This document shows positions 37,622 through 51,949 of a stretch of DNA of 64,000 nucleotides, one piece after another. Below the pieces are notes generated by a model that had not been told where the DNA came from, ran no database searches, and was given only the letters and a program-made list of their open reading frames with translations. The stretch is taken from contig NC_064440.1 in assembly GCF_023343835.1 (NCBI RefSeq), forward strand, positions 29,147,537 through 29,211,536. The letters are read 5' to 3'. Position numbers and translations under genes: made by a program. Position 1 is the stretch's first letter. Each line of letters begins with the position of its first letter. The DNA comes from Lagopus muta. Its lineage: Eukaryota; Chordata; Aves; Galliformes; Phasianidae.

Positions 37622-40600
37622 TTTGCACACTGCAGAGGTTTTCTGGAGTCACTGGGTCAAAGCTCTGAATCTCAGAGCAGCAGCATTCAGTTCCGTGCAA
37701 GAAATGCGTGCTTGGAAGCTTTGTGAGATCTGCTGCGGGTTGCTGCAATAGCAGCTGCTGAACGCTGAATGAACATCGCCTCTCTAGTTTACACGAAGCA
37801 TCTCCTCTTTCCACCAGCAGAGAAGCTATTTAGATCACTAATATGAAAGTGAATTTCTTGGCAGCAGCTACAACAATCAAAATATTTCACTTACTACTTG
37901 GTTTATTTATTATTCTTATTTATTATTATACTTTATTATGAACCTAAACATTGGAGAGAATCCTAAATATTAGCACTGGAGACAAAGAGAAAGCCAGTTT
38001 AGGAAGACTCTCAGGATGGAGACGGCCATACGTGACTTATAATTATTTCTCTATCCCAGTTACATTTAAATAAGTTTTATTTGGTTTATTCCTTCAGCTT
38101 CCACTATGCATATCCTAATGCAGTTCAGCTTCAGTTCACCTCACCTTGTACAGTTCTACAACCTTTTCCTCCAGTTATCTCTCCTCTAATTTATAACTCT
38201 GTGGCTTTTGTTTGATAGAGAAAGCATGAGCTGAAAAAATAGTTCAAAACAATGACTCATTCTGTTCTGCTTTACATATCAGTTACATTAGTTGTTATGT
38301 CAACAGCTTTTATTAATATGGAAGGTGAAATTCAGAGTCAAAATAGCACAAGTGGAATGATGTATTGCCGTATGACTACAGAGATAAACGTGATAACTAG
38401 ATGGCATGGCTGGATGCAAAACCATATAAATCCCACCCTTTGAAATAAAAAGTTCTTAATCTGCTAATAGTTGTTAATGATTACTAGAACTGGAAGTAAT
38501 CTGAATTCACATGCTGGTGAGTAATGCTCTTCTATAAACATTCTGAATGTGAAGATTATGCCCTCAGCCCAATCACTGTGTATTTCAGGATGAGCAGAGG
38601 GATGCACGCACTGGAATGTTGCTGGTCATCTCCCAAATATTTGGCTCGGCTCTGGGTCCCTGCTCACCCCATCTGAATGGTACTGAACTGTTCAGAATCA
38701 GCTTACATGATTATTTTGAAAGAGAAAACTGAAAGCAATGAATCTCTTCTCCAGGAGTATCACTAGTTCTAGAAAAAAAAAAAAGGGCTGCTAACATTTT
38801 TTACATCTTTGAATTGGTGGCATGCAGTTGGATCAAATACAGCCCTTTAAGCAGCAAAAAAAAAAATGAGCACCCTGATAATGTTACAGCCATGCTCTCT
38901 TGCTGCCTTATCTCCGTCCCTTCTACACTTTTAATTTTCAGTGAACATTCATTGGTGCCTTGAAACTCACATCTTAAGGACCAGAAGAGCACTGTGCATG
39001 AGACCAGGGCAGGAGCAGCACGGTCCCCAGGCGGCTGTCACCACTCTCACAGATCAAGGACAGCACCAGGCACCCTGTGCTGAGGCAGGGCAGCCTCAGC
39101 CCAACCAGAGCAGGATGAGGCTGGTTTCCCTGCACCTGTCACCTACTGCTTTGTTCGCTTCAAGGGTGTGGGGAGAGGGCAGCTGTGCCACCGAGGCTAT
39201 GGGTACAACCTTTGCGAGTATGTTTCAGAGTTAATGTATGAAGGCAGCCTGCTCACACCAGCTGGATCTCAAACAGCTTAACCTTCAGCTGCCGGAGGTG
39301 TGCAGGTGGGGGCTGCATGTGAAGGAAGCGTGTCATTCCCACACCCTGGCAGCCTGCAACACATTAACCAGAAGCAGGGAGGACATGGTGCTCTGCCTCC
39401 CTATGGGTAGAAGAGGATGTACTGGGGTTGTGTGTGTGCAAAGTGTAGCACCAGCTTGTTGAAGGGCCACTTGATTGCATAAGCCTTCAAAAATGCCTTC
39501 AGTCCTCAAGTGTGCTGAGAAGATACAGAAAGCTATATAATAACTTTTATGGATGGCTATAGGAGATGTTAGGCTTCCACTGAAATTCTTCACTAGGACA
39601 AATACAACAAAAAATGGCCTAGTCTCCCATGAGGAGACTCTCCCAGGAGAGCAGATGTTGCTGTGCTCCCAGCAATTGAGATCTGGAAGAAAATGAATGC
39701 CACCATTATGGAAATGGGAATTATTGAAAGCAGCTGCAAGCCAGGGCTCCCTGGCTCTCTGCAGTGGTGGCTCCTTCATACACTGCTGAGCTGCAGTCTT
39801 CCCATCACTCACATTACACCACTGGAGGGACACACACCAGGGCTGGCCGCCGAGGCCCCGCAAGCATACTGAAAGATCAGCGTGGTGGAGGCTGGGAGGC
39901 TGCCCTAATCCTCTGCAGCACAGTGCAAATCCTCACATTGCACAACAGGCCTGCTCTTGGCTCACTGGAGAGGACATCACCGATGCACTGCGGGTACTGG
40001 GGCCAGAGCACCCAAGGTAAAAGAGAGGCTGTCTTCTGACAGCCACTGCAACCTAATTGTGATGCCTGGAATCTGGAGGACCCTTCTCTTGCTCCACCAC
40101 TCAGGGCAAACGCATGTCCTCAGAGTAAATTCAGGCCCAAACATCCAGAGTTTTGGCTAAACTTACACATGAAAATATATACATACACATATAGGTATAT
40201 AATGAAAGGGTTATGCTAAAGAACAAGTAGCTGTGACAGGGATACAGCAATAAAGATAAGTCATGACATTTCTGTCTAGCTGCAGAAAGCAATTGCCATT
40301 ATGGTTAAGCAGTGCAATGACCATACAGATATGAGCTCAAAACCAACTTTTTTCTTGTGAGGAACAAGGTAAGAAATTGTCCAATTGTTCCGTGCTGGGG
40401 TAAGGTGCTGGTTTTGTTCTAGGTGATGATGACCTACCAGCACAAGAACAGCTAGGATTTTTCTTCTGCACTACATAAATATGCATCATGTTTCAACTGT
40501 TAACTAAAAGCCTGTAACCCTGGGTAAAGTGCTACAAAACACCAAGCCTGTTCCCCAACCCTGCAGACCTCACAGAGGTCAGCTAAGCTGAGAGAGACAC

Positions 40601-43339
40601 CGAGACATGAGACTACTGAACATCACATTTGGCAGTGAATCTCAGTTGTTCTCAAGCAATCTGTGTGACTTTGTGCTGCAGATAAAAAGGGACACAGCAA
40701 GACTCTACTTTTGGAATATCTACAGAGACCCAGAGTTAAGTTATTGAGATGATAATGTGCTTCACATCCTCCTGGTCTGCATGAAAATTAACTCCACACT
40801 GTCACACCAGATTTTAGTATGCCACCTAAGGTCTGCTGTTACATGTTAAATGTTACTGTCAACTGCTACAGCACAGCAGGTTCCAGCAACCACCAACAAG
40901 CTGATCACCATGTATACAGGGGGCAAATCCAGAACAGTGATGGTTCCTCACTTTTAAGCCTTTTTTCTCATCGTGTAAGTCATGTGAGCCATTAAAATTA
41001 GGATAAATCATCATCACATGCAACTATGTGAACATTTTGAATGTATAGGTTATGTAATTTAGACCCTTGACTTTCAGAGCCCTACCCAAAATAGCTTTCA
41101 GTCAAGCTGAAGGAGCCACTGTGACCTTATCATGGGTCCAGCCAGTTGAGGGAATGGCAGAACCCTTTACCCAGGGCCATCTGAGGACAGTGGGGAAGTA
41201 TTAGGGATCTGAGTTTCTGGGTATTGTTCCACATCCAAGTCAGACAATGATGGGTAGGAAGGACAGTCATACTCATCAACTGGACTTGCTCAGCCTAAAT
41301 GCATGGATGGGATCCCAATTCCAGGTTAGAAAAAAATGCTCACCAATATTTTCCAAGATGGCAATGCTTTAGAGCTGAGAGTTTCAACTAGTGCTCACAC
41401 AAAAAGGCTTACACCTTTTCTCCCTGAATTACGTGCTGTAGTTATGCATTAGCAGTTCCCCTTCAGGCACAGGAACATTTGTTCATGGCAAGAATGTATT
41501 TTATTTGGTTTTATTTTCTCAGAAGCACGCAGTTTGCATCTGAGGAACATCAATTATTAACTCTGGCCTGGGATGGAGGTGCGCAGGGTTAGCCTTCCTG
41601 AGGACCAGATGCATCACTGGATCTGACAGCCCTGGCTGGTTCCCACCACCTGCAGGTTACAACCTATTACAGGAGCTGGGACAAAGGGCATTACACTGAG
41701 TATAGAGGGCAAGAAAACCCTGCCTGATGTAAGTTAAATTCACGTTTTTACAGTGTACAGAGCCACTTACGTAATCAACAGGAGGCAACCCCCTGAATTT
41801 CTGAAGCCTGCTTCCACAGTGTGACTTCATGCTCATCGGTCAGCTGTAACTGAGCTCTCAGATATCAGATGTTTCTGTGCAAGCTCCCCCGCATCACGGC
41901 ACACAGCAACACTCTCCCCTGCTGTTGATCCTTTAGTGAGGGGAGCTATAGATTTCACTTAACGTCAGCTTTTACTCTGAATTCCTAGAGCACTCAGGCA
42001 TCTCTGCCATGTCCCATGGACTTTGGGAGTCTCAGCAGCATGGATACCAGGCCACACAAAGCAGGCTTCAGGTTGTTCCTCATTTCTGGCCCTTTTTTTC
42101 TAAAATGAACAAGGGAATTTCCCTACAAGTGCTCATTGCAAGAGCTGCTTCTGCCTAGAGGAAGCAGCAGCAGCATTACCACAGCACTTTGCTCAAGCTT
42201 CACTCACAAAGGCAACCTTATCCTCCTAGGCCAAGGCTCCTTTCGTTAAAGCCTGTCCCAGCCAAGCTGCTAAAATCCAGCACAGTCATGCAGCCACATG
42301 GCAGACAGTAACGGATCTATTTAGATTGATTATACTTCCAACAAAACTGGTTTTGTCAATGCCTATTTGCAGGGAAGTCCTGGGGGCATTTCATAACCAC
42401 TTCATATACCTCCACTGCTAAGCCAGCCAGCCCTGGTCCCTGATGTCTTGGTATGACAGCCCTGCAGCTGTTCAGGAAAACACAGAAAGCCCCATCCAAC
42501 ACTGTCCCTCCTGAGTTTGCAGGACGCTGGGGCTGAGTCCTTACTCACCCTTCCCCAGGGCACTGGAGCATCAGAAATAGCACACCCCAGCTCAGCTAGC
42601 TCCCTCTCAAGCCTTCAGCCAAAAACAACTAGAGCCTCAAATGCAGGGGCTGTAAATTAGCATGAAGATCAATGTAGTGCTCATGACCAACGAGGTGAAG
42701 TTATTCTGTGTCCAGGACCCAATTGCTGAAGTTTTAACAATTAACACCTCACCGATCGCTGTGTAAAGCTAATTAAACATTTGCTTTAAAAAATGCTTTT
42801 CTTCATGCTGGATTTGGACAGTGTTTTCTTGGACTCAGTGAACTCTCAAAGCAGCGTGACAGAGAAGACCACAGCCTCCAGCAGGCAGAGCAGCTGAGGA
42901 CAGCAAGCTAGCAGCCAAGAGTTTCTGTAGCCTTCAGCCTTCCCTGCTGAAGCAGCTGAGAAACAGCAATTGCTCCGGGATAGTAAAACAGCAGCATTCA
43001 CTGCTTATTTGTAGATGATCAGCAATATCTCCATCGATTTTTCTGTGGGTCAGCTGCTGCTCTGCTTGAAGGCTGGGGGTTGGAGCTACACACGCAAGTC
43101 ACGGCAGTGCAATTCAAGGGAGTCACTTGGCTCACAGGGGATGACTCACTTCCAAAGCTGAAATACCATTTGACCACAAGTGACGTGGTAACTTCTCAAA
43201 CTCCAAGAGCATTCAGTGGGAATAATGTCACAGCAAGAATAATAATAATAAAAAACATTAGCTGAAAGGATAAGTTGAAACCCAGCACTTGGTAACTGCT
43301 GCCCACTGCATTTGGTACTTGTCTGGAGCAGCCAGACAA
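37622..43339. other. Intergenic region, part 2
   Basis: 5.7 kb without a supportable gene. Contains AT-rich (TTA)n-like sequence at 37902-37940. A stretch around 42725-42795 has clustered TAAT/ATTA cores. A 176-codon minus frame at 39333-39863 does not resemble any protein. Confidence 0.6.
37902..37940. repeat. AT-rich (TTA/TTTA)n simple repeat
   Basis: Interrupted TTA and TTTA units over about 39 bases in intergenic DNA. Confidence 0.75.
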
Positions 43340-43366
43340 GGAAAACTTAAGCCAGGTGTAAAATCT
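43340..43366 (+). repeat. 27-bp exact repeat, copy 2, abutting CR1
   Basis: Exact copy of 37595-37621. It ends one base before the point where CR1-like sequence begins, so it forms the 5' boundary of the CR1 insertion. Confidence 0.9.
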
Positions 43367-43498
43367 GCATTCAAGGCCAGGCTGGATGGGCTGTGGGCAA
43401 CCTGGGATTGTATAAGTTACAGCAGTGTAAGTTATCCCTAAACCATGGACTAGATGATGTTTAAGGTACCTTCCAACCCAAACCATTCCGTGATTCAT
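43367..43498 (+). mobile_element. CR1 LINE 3' end, intergenic
   Basis: TTCAAGGCCAGGCTGGATGG, GGACTAGATGATGTTTAAGG and CCTTCCAACCCAAACCATTC followed by CGTGATTC match the CR1 3' end in plus orientation, with a diverged middle. The 5' end is truncated at the 27-bp repeat. Confidence 0.9.
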
Positions 43499-46400
43499 AT
43501 TAAGTGCCAGTTCCCCAGGGAAGGGACACAGACAAGCACCTGCTGAACCTGATTGGTGGACTCTCCACCCAAAAAAGCATTTGTTTAGGGTTTAGGGCAG
43601 GCTACATTGCTGTGCTCAGTCTAAGGGAGAGCACTCTGGCAGCAGCAAGAGCCTTGCCAAGTGAGTGTATAGATGTGCAAAATCACTGGTGGATTTGCTT
43701 CCCCACCCAAAAGTAAATGAATTCTAATCTAAAGTATTTGTGCATCACTGCATGCTTTGCTCTAGATAACTACCAGAATTACAGGAGGCTTGTCTACCAG
43801 GCAGGGTGTGTATTTCCCATTGCTTTTGTCATACAAATAAGGACAGATTACAAATAATGGTTATCTTAGAAATGCCATTGCAACATAATGAGCTAACGTT
43901 AGTGGATCATAAAAGCTACTGCAGGACACAACCATGCTTTAGACTGGCAAGATCTGTAGTAGTAGGAGAAGAATTGTGACGCACAGAACTATTTGATAAC
44001 CAGTGCAAGTAACATTTCTTTTAACTTCCTTGTGTAGCACAACTGCTCATCCCACAGTGACAGCTTAATCCAACATAACGCTTTCCATGTATGTGAGAAG
44101 GAGGAGGAGAACCAAGAGAGGAACATGCTGAAAAATCAATGCAAACTAGATAAGCAGAAAGTGACTGATGGCTTTTCTTCTAGTGCATGGCAAAAGCCTT
44201 CAGGGAGAACAAAATAAAACCTGTTCTAACTAAATTCAACTTGCTTTGAGCTAATTTTCATGCTTCCTCTTGCACATACCTTATTTATGTTTCTTCCTCC
44301 TTCAGCAGCCCAAGACATTGAAACTGGGAAATCAGCCCTAACTTTTCACTGCATTTCACAGAATTTGAGAACCAACACATCAGCAGGTATGCTTACTGAT
44401 GGGTAACTCTAATCTTGGAAAACAAGCAAAAATGGAACAGAAAAAGCCCCAGCATCTTCCTCATGCCAATTAATATCATTATGTAACCAAAAGCAGCTCA
44501 GGTGTAACCACTGCTGTCCTTCCCCAAATACTTGTTTGCATTGTAAGTCTTGCAAGGGCAAGAATCTGTCTTCCAAGTCTTTGAGATTAGCACACTGTTG
44601 GCACCTTATAAAGTTATTATAAACCTACACAAGCATATATCTGTGTGGTTTGTAATTATTAGGGATATTTTTGTATAAGCTGTTTATTTTGCTGCTCAGT
44701 GGTTATCCCACTCTGTGTTACTATAAGATGATAAAAGGCATACACAAATGCAGAAGTAATCGTGCAAATGCAAGCAGTGATAATTTCCTCAACAAATAAA
44801 AGCTGAGAGAAGCAGGACAGGACTAAGAGAGCAATGATGGCTGATTAGAAAAGCTGTCCATAAGCACAGCCTGCAGGAAGAAGCTGATACTGCATCTCAA
44901 GCTGCAGTGCTTCAGCTCAGCTTCTGCCTTTGAACTTTCTGGACGTTTTGGTGATGAATACATCCTGAATGCAGACAACAAACTGGGCAGGAACCGGCTC
45001 TGAGCACCTCCCAGCTGGGTATCATAGAGCAATGCATTTCTGTTGAGCTTGGTACTAGCGGGAGCACACCATGTGCACTGAGATGAGCTCAGTCCATGAC
45101 TCTCACAGCAAGAAACCAGGCTGATTGCAGGCGTCATTGCTAAAACCGAGACCAGCCTTGATCACAAGGAAAACTACATCAGTTTTCTGCTCCACTATCA
45201 GGCACCACATGAAAAACGGTTTGTTCACAAAGGTAAAGACATCCTTAAAGGAAAAAAATGGGTTGCATACATGAAGGGGATGCCAGCTTCATGCTGCCCA
45301 GGATGGAGCAGCCAAACCTACCGTCATAAGAGCAAAGGGCTTCCACCCTTTGTGTGGAAGGAGCTGAAAAAGATCTTTAAAACTACTTATGAATGTGTGC
45401 AACTGGGTGCATGACAATTGAATTACCATGCTAAAGATAAATTTTCCTTTCAAGACTTGAGGTGCCTTTCCAACAGTTAATTAGGCACCGTGTTTGGTCA
45501 CATCATCTCATTCTCTACGAAGTCAGAAAGATGTCATTGGTTCTGGACACAGGGATCATAAATGACAAAAGGGCAATGTGGCTTAACTCCAGGTGAGGCT
45601 CCTGCTTTTCAGGGCCCCTGAGCTTGGTCATAACCCAAGAAGTTGATAGAGAAAGAGACATTTGTGGCACTAGGGCATGGAGAGCTCACAGACAAGGCTG
45701 CACTGCAGCTGCCCAAGGCTCAGCTGAGCCAAGCATGAAATAACATGGGCCAGATGTGGGCTTCTGTTCTACCAGGAAGATGATCTTAAATTTCAGTGCC
45801 AAACCACCTTTAGAGTTCAGGTCTTTATAAAATCCCAGTGCTTACTCCTCAACGGGAGGAGAAAACTTGTAGCACATGGTGTGAATGCAGAGTATTTACC
45901 TCAAAGAAATGTGCTGGGTGGTCAGAGCCTGCAGGGGACAGTCGAGGCTTGTCCACCAGTATGGGGCTGAGGCAGCCTGCCCCTACCACCATTTTAGGCT
46001 GGAGATGGCCTGCATCACCTCCTTGCTGCTGGGCCTGCTGCTCTTACCTGCATCAGGAACAAGCACAGCAAGAGGAAAGCTTTGCTGCTCAGAAAACGTG
46101 AAAACTGTAGCATGGGTCTTTAAAAACGTGGCTGTTCAGCCACTCCAGAGCTAACAAGCAAGGATGTCTCAGTCTTGACTTCTCTAACCAAGCCTTATGT
46201 TCAGCTATACGGCAACTTTTCAAAACTGGCTCTACCTGAGAGGTTTTAACTGGGATTCCCAATGCCCGCCTATGACTTCAAAACATCACTTGGAATATTA
46301 GCCCAGATACAATTGAAAGATACTTAACTCTCCTAGACAATCTGGCCCTGCTGTTAACGGCACCAGCAATTTTGTGACTGCTCCCAGTGCAGAGTTTATT

Positions 46401-46594
46401 CTGGGATAAAAGAATTTTTTCCATTACGTTCCTGTTATTACTTTAATTTAGTAAGCCACATGGAGGCAATCATCACTTAGGTTTCTGTGAGAAATTCCAG
46501 AGCAGAGTCATTTTCGAGTAGGAAACTCCTGAAAGCAGTCACATTTGCAGCAGTGCTTAGCTCTGTTAGGGCACGGGGATGTATCAAAAACAGG

Positions 46595-46626
46595 CTACTT
46601 TACGTCTTGACTACTTTACGTCTTGA
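46595..46626 (+). repeat. Exact 16-bp tandem duplication
   Basis: CTACTTTACGTCTTGA occurs twice in direct succession with no difference, suggesting a recent slippage or microduplication. Confidence 0.9.
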
Positions 46627-49600
46627 CCATTTCAAGCAATAAGCATTATAAAATCATTCTTTACATCACTCAGATCTGGTAGCAAGATCTCCAAATGCAT
46701 TGGGATATGCTGCACAAGTCCTCCCTTTTTGGCAGACTTAGCTCACACATCACTTCTGCTTTCAGAAATGAAAACCAAGAAATGAAAACCAAGAAAACCA
46801 GTAAGGAAAAAGGTTAAGATAGAATGTAAAAAGGCAGGAAAGCATGTCTGTGTTTCCTTTTGCACTCTCTCCACAAGCCAGCAGGGTGTGCCTGCAGATT
46901 GGCTTTCTTACTCGGTTTTCAGCTTAAACGATGCAAACTCTCTTTCTTTATGCATCACAGCCTTATTCAGTCAAAAAGAAGGTTATGCACCCAATTAAAG
47001 TACTGAAAAGGAACCATCCAGTCAACACTAAGATACTTCTCCATAGAAAGTACAACTAAATTCCAGCAACTTGAGCAGCAAGCCAAGGAATGGACATCGT
47101 TCCTGTTTCTCCAATAAATGTTAACTCCAGTCAAACTCCTCTTCTGATCAACTGTTGATTGGCTTGGCAGCTTCCCGTGCCAGCCCAGTCACTTGATTTA
47201 TGGGGGGCAAGTGAGGGCACAGCAACTTCCCCACTCTGGACTTATTTAACACAGCTAATTTTAGCAATGGCTCCTGCTGATGTGGCTGCAACATGCTCAT
47301 GAACCGCTGCCACAACCTCCCACCCAAGCACCAGATGCAAATACCCAATTGCACCATTACAGTCTAAATGCACATAGAATAACATCGGGTGATTTCTTTT
47401 ACTGGTGAGCACCATGCACGGGCAATTTATCTTCTCAAAAAACACAGGAAAAGAACATTTCAAGCCATTTAAGCACTGTGCCGCTAAAAAGGAATGCCTG
47501 TTTTTTCCCTGCCACTGCAAAGTTGTGCACATCACTGCACATTCACCTCTACTGACCCACAAGAGACACAGCTGGCATTTTCTATATTTTTGACACTGAA
47601 GCAAAAAAGCTGTCCCAGATCACTAACGAGTGCCATCTGCTCCTTGAAACCAAAATGCCATCAATTTGCAAGCCGGGGCCAGGATTTTCAGAAACAGCTA
47701 GTCTGAAGAAAGATGCCTCAATCTGCACTTGAGCACCTGTCTGACTTGCAGAGAGCCTGAGCACTGTACTAAAACCACAGTCCATCTCGCCCTGTTTATG
47801 TAAAAGCCTTTCAGTGCTGCTGTTCTTCCTCCTGCACGTGGCACTGATATACAGTGTTCATTTTCTTTGGAGGGGGGGCACAAGAAATGTAGGTCCACAA
47901 TGACACTTCCATACCAGTGGAGATCTGGCATTCCTACAATGCACCATAAAAAAAATCTGACAGGTGTCAAAGATATTTTCATGCTATTAGCGACTATCAT
48001 TCCAACACAAAACCCACTTTAATGAATACCTGACAACTAAACCTTTTCAAGGAACGATTTAGCTTGATGTGAATGCACGCGACTGCTGTTTGTTGAATGA
48101 CACGCTTCTTAAACAGCCAGTGAAAGAACACTGCCTCACTGTAAACCAACGTTGGCAACACTCAGGACACACTCAAGGCAGGTACTGGTCTCAAAGCAAT
48201 ACTGGATTTGAGAATAAGCTTCGATGGATCTGCATGTGCAGAAAGAGGCTTTCTGTTCATACAGAGTAGTCCCCTGGCAAGCACTACAGGGCACAGGGCA
48301 CAGAACAGTTCTGTTGTTTCCACCCTTTTTCCCATAACACTGCCTGCAGTTCCTGCTCTGCTCCAGGCTTGCATCTCCGGCTAGAGCAGAAAGCCAAATG
48401 TGCCCTCCTGCACCAGAGCAGCCGAATAGACGTAGGCAGGGCTCTGGTCGGAACACACAGACATCAGCAAACCCACAATCACAAGGATCTCTGCTCTTCT
48501 GTTCTCCATCACCTCCTCCCAAAACGCAGCTGACTGGTACGGTACTGGGCAGAGTTTGCACAAAGCCAATCACGTGTTCATAATGAAAGGATAAAGCATC
48601 AGATAAAATGTGGTGAGGTTAAAAACCTTTTGATGTAAAAATCTGGTCGCTTTTCTTTCAAGCAGCGGCTTCAGGCTATGTTTCATTGGTTCACATTCAG
48701 AACAATCTCTGTTGCCACCCAGATAATGTGAAGATCAATTTGTTTAGTTTGTTTCTTTCAAGAAAGCTTATCTTCTGCAGAACCAGTGAAGCCTACCATT
48801 TTGAGAGAGAAGCCATTTGGATAAATACCTTCCAGCCTGCCATAGTGAGTCAGAACTGTGAGAATACTGACTCAGAACACGGAGAACCTTGACATGGGCA
48901 ATCTGTAAGAGCTGCAATATATATCATACTAATATATATGATAAAATAAAAATACACAAGGCGGATATCCTGTTTTTGAGGGCTGGCCGTGACACGTTTT
49001 TACCAGCAGATGTCATATGGAAATTAGGTCTCATCTCAGATGACATTACATCTCCCCCTGGTGAGGCACAGAGCACCGGGGGGCACCCAGAGCAAGCCTG
49101 TCCCTGTCTCAAAGCTGTCTGGGGTCCAAGATCTTGGTGACAAAGTAGAGCTGTCTTTCAGCTGGGTGAGGGCTGTGAGCATCAGCAGGTATCTTGCACC
49201 AACATAGGAGACCTTGGTAGTGTCCAAGAAGCTGCCTTTTGCTTCTTATTTTTCTAGCAGAATATGCCACCCCTCATCCTAATACAAATTATTGCTTATA
49301 CAGGGCAAAAATGTCCTACCACTGATATGCACCTAGTTCATTAAGGATATTGGTGTCTGTTTACAAATGCCAGGTGGTGTTTCTTTGTGTTCAGCAGCAC
49401 TGAATTCATAAAGCATCCCTTCCCAAGATGTGAACAGCAAGCAAACATTACAGTCAGATAACGATTTCTCACCTCACAACAATTTCTAAGTTTCAGATAG
49501 ACACTACATCGTGTTTTAAGATACTTCAACAGCTGGTATCCCTCAAAAGAATCCTATGGAGCCCCAATCTTTTCTCAGTCACATGACCACAAAAGCTGAG

Positions 49601-51686
49601 GACCTCAGCACGGCTGCACACCAGCTATGCTAATTCCCACTGTCTTCCAAGCATCATCTCCAGGAAGAAATCCTTTAGAGCTGTGTGTTGTGTCAGGAAC
49701 TTGCCTCAAACCTCTGCCACCGCTTCCTTAGCAGAGACCAAACTGACCGCAGCAAAACAGACCTCAGCAGCACTGACGGCTATGAACTCTGCACTTCAGT
49801 GGCACTGGAGGCTTCAGAGATTTGCCTTCCATCTCCAGAGAAGCCACCACTGCCTGCCTTGAGGTTTAGTCCCTTAGCACCTAGTAACTGCACATTGCCT
49901 ATGCTGACTCTCCAGGTAAGCAGCTGCTGGACTATTAAGTCTTCTGAGCAGGAGCGAAGCACATCAGGACAGCTGTAACACCAAGAAATACAGACACAGA
50001 TCACCACAGTTTGTAATTCAGGAAGAATCCCATCTTTATGATGTTATTTTGCTTCTTCTAAAGTGAGCATCCTTCCCAGAGTTCCCATAGACTTATACTT
50101 AGTTTTTGTTCCGCGAGAGGAACAAGCAAGATGGATGTTTCATAATAGATTTTCAACAACCCCACGAGAGCGTGAGAGCACTGATGTTCAGCATCTCCCT
50201 GCAGATCTTCAAGCACCCTCAAGTCCATCTGCACAAGCACAGGCTCCATCAGACTATGCTGACCTGGAACACCTTGAAATAGAGATGATTCATCTGTAAG
50301 AAATGATGGTGAGTGTTTTTTCCCCCACCAGCCTCAAGCAAGAGGAAATATTTTCAATAAAACTAAAAAAGATGAAGAAAAGCATCTTGTAATGAAACAG
50401 AAAGCTCTGGAAAAGCTTCCACGCCCCTGCTGTGGTTTCTAACTACACGTCTCAGCTCTCATTGGCCCCACAACCAGCAGCTCCAAAATGCCTATGGCAG
50501 GGAGAGCACTTCCCCCCTCTCCCCACGCCTGCTGCAGAGGATGCAGACAGCAGGCACAAATCCGTGGCTCCCACTGAACTCCCCTGGTACAGTGGGCTCC
50601 AAAGGCACCCAAAAGCCACCTGCCCTCAGCAGCACTGCAGATGGCGTGATCATTGTAATTAAAGCAGAGGCAAGTGTCACAAAAGACAAGCAGCTAAATT
50701 ACAGGTCTGAGAGCTGGAGAGCAGCCCTTGTCTGCCAGCACGACAACCACAGGCAGTAGATGAAGCCTGGAGCTCCAATAGTCTGCAATTGCATCCAAAT
50801 CTGAGAACAGATAGAAATAGGTATGTGCCTCCAAAAAGTCACATTGCCATTTATTTTCTCCCCCTTTCTAGTCCATGGTTTGTGATACAAACATTTTCAT
50901 GGTAAGTTTCTCCCTGCTAGTGTGTGTGCTCTGTGTAGCAGTCGCATCCAAGAGCAGCCCTGCAGTCTGCAGAACATCTCAGAAATGACTATCAATAAAT
51001 CATAAATCATCCCTTCCATAGAGCAGCCATCTGCCCACAGAAGGAAAGGCCCAGGACATTATGTATTTTTTCAATTTTTTCTTAAACAAAGGTATTTGCC
51101 AGATGTCACACAAGAGAAAGCCAAGGGGAGTCAAGCCCCCATCCTCCCACATGGACACCACTGCCATCCCAGCAGGGGTTTGAAACCACCCTAGGATATC
51201 AGTCAGGAAAAACTTATGCACATTTGTCTCAAAAAAACCCAATCAGCAACAACCTGTTTACCAACATGCCTTGCCTTTCCCAATGAAGGATCTCCAAGCA
51301 CACAGCTAAAAAAGAGAGGACAGGTAACAATTTCCCTTTTTTCTCCATCCTCACCATCATCTCTATGGCAGTTTGACCATTGCTGGCAGGCACAAAAGGA
51401 GCCAGATCCTGTTCCTTCAAGATAATTCCAAGTGCTTCGAATGCAGCTTAAGGGCACAGGTACAGCCCAAGGCCTGGCTGTATGAACCAGATCACTCTGG
51501 TCTCCACAAGGAGGCTGAAGTGGGATCTGGTGCCTTAGATACAACAGTGATAGACATCATAAAAAGGATTTAATTAAAAAAAAAAAAGCAAACCCACAAG
51601 CATTGGGCTTTTCTGTGAGCTCTGGGCATGACCCTAATCCCACAGAAGCACGTGGGTGTTTTGCAATCATTCTCACTCCACGCAGA

Positions 51687-51752
51687 TCTTTTCTCCTTAT
51701 CTTGCCTCCTGTCTTCCCATCCCTCCCTCCTCTCTCATTTCCTTTCCCCGCC
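51687..51752 (+). repeat. Pyrimidine-rich tract
   Basis: About 65 bases, nearly all C and T on the plus strand (CCCTCCCTCCTCTCTC and similar). Low-complexity sequence; no other role shown. Confidence 0.7.
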
Positions 51753-51949
51753 AGGCTGGTGCCCCCCGCTCACCCATCCCCATCTGCTTGGTGCCTGCTG
51801 GCCGCCCTCCAGCCCCAATCACACCCAGGGACCTCCTGCATCAGCAGGAGCGCGACACCAACGGCGGAACACCCACCGAGCCACCAGGAAGAAGCCACCT
51901 CAGAGCCTGCGCCTTTAAATTCATTCTACTACCGCAGCCATTTCACTAA

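Noticed and set aside
39333..39863. 176-codon minus-strand open frame, intergenic
   Set aside because: No domain, no membrane or secretion pattern of interest, no neighbouring splice or promoter signals; consistent with chance.
50063..50299. 78-codon plus frame with a fairly protein-like composition
   Set aside because: The VFVPREEQARWMFHNR part looks plausible, but I recognise no family, and no flanking splice or poly(A) signals define a gene.
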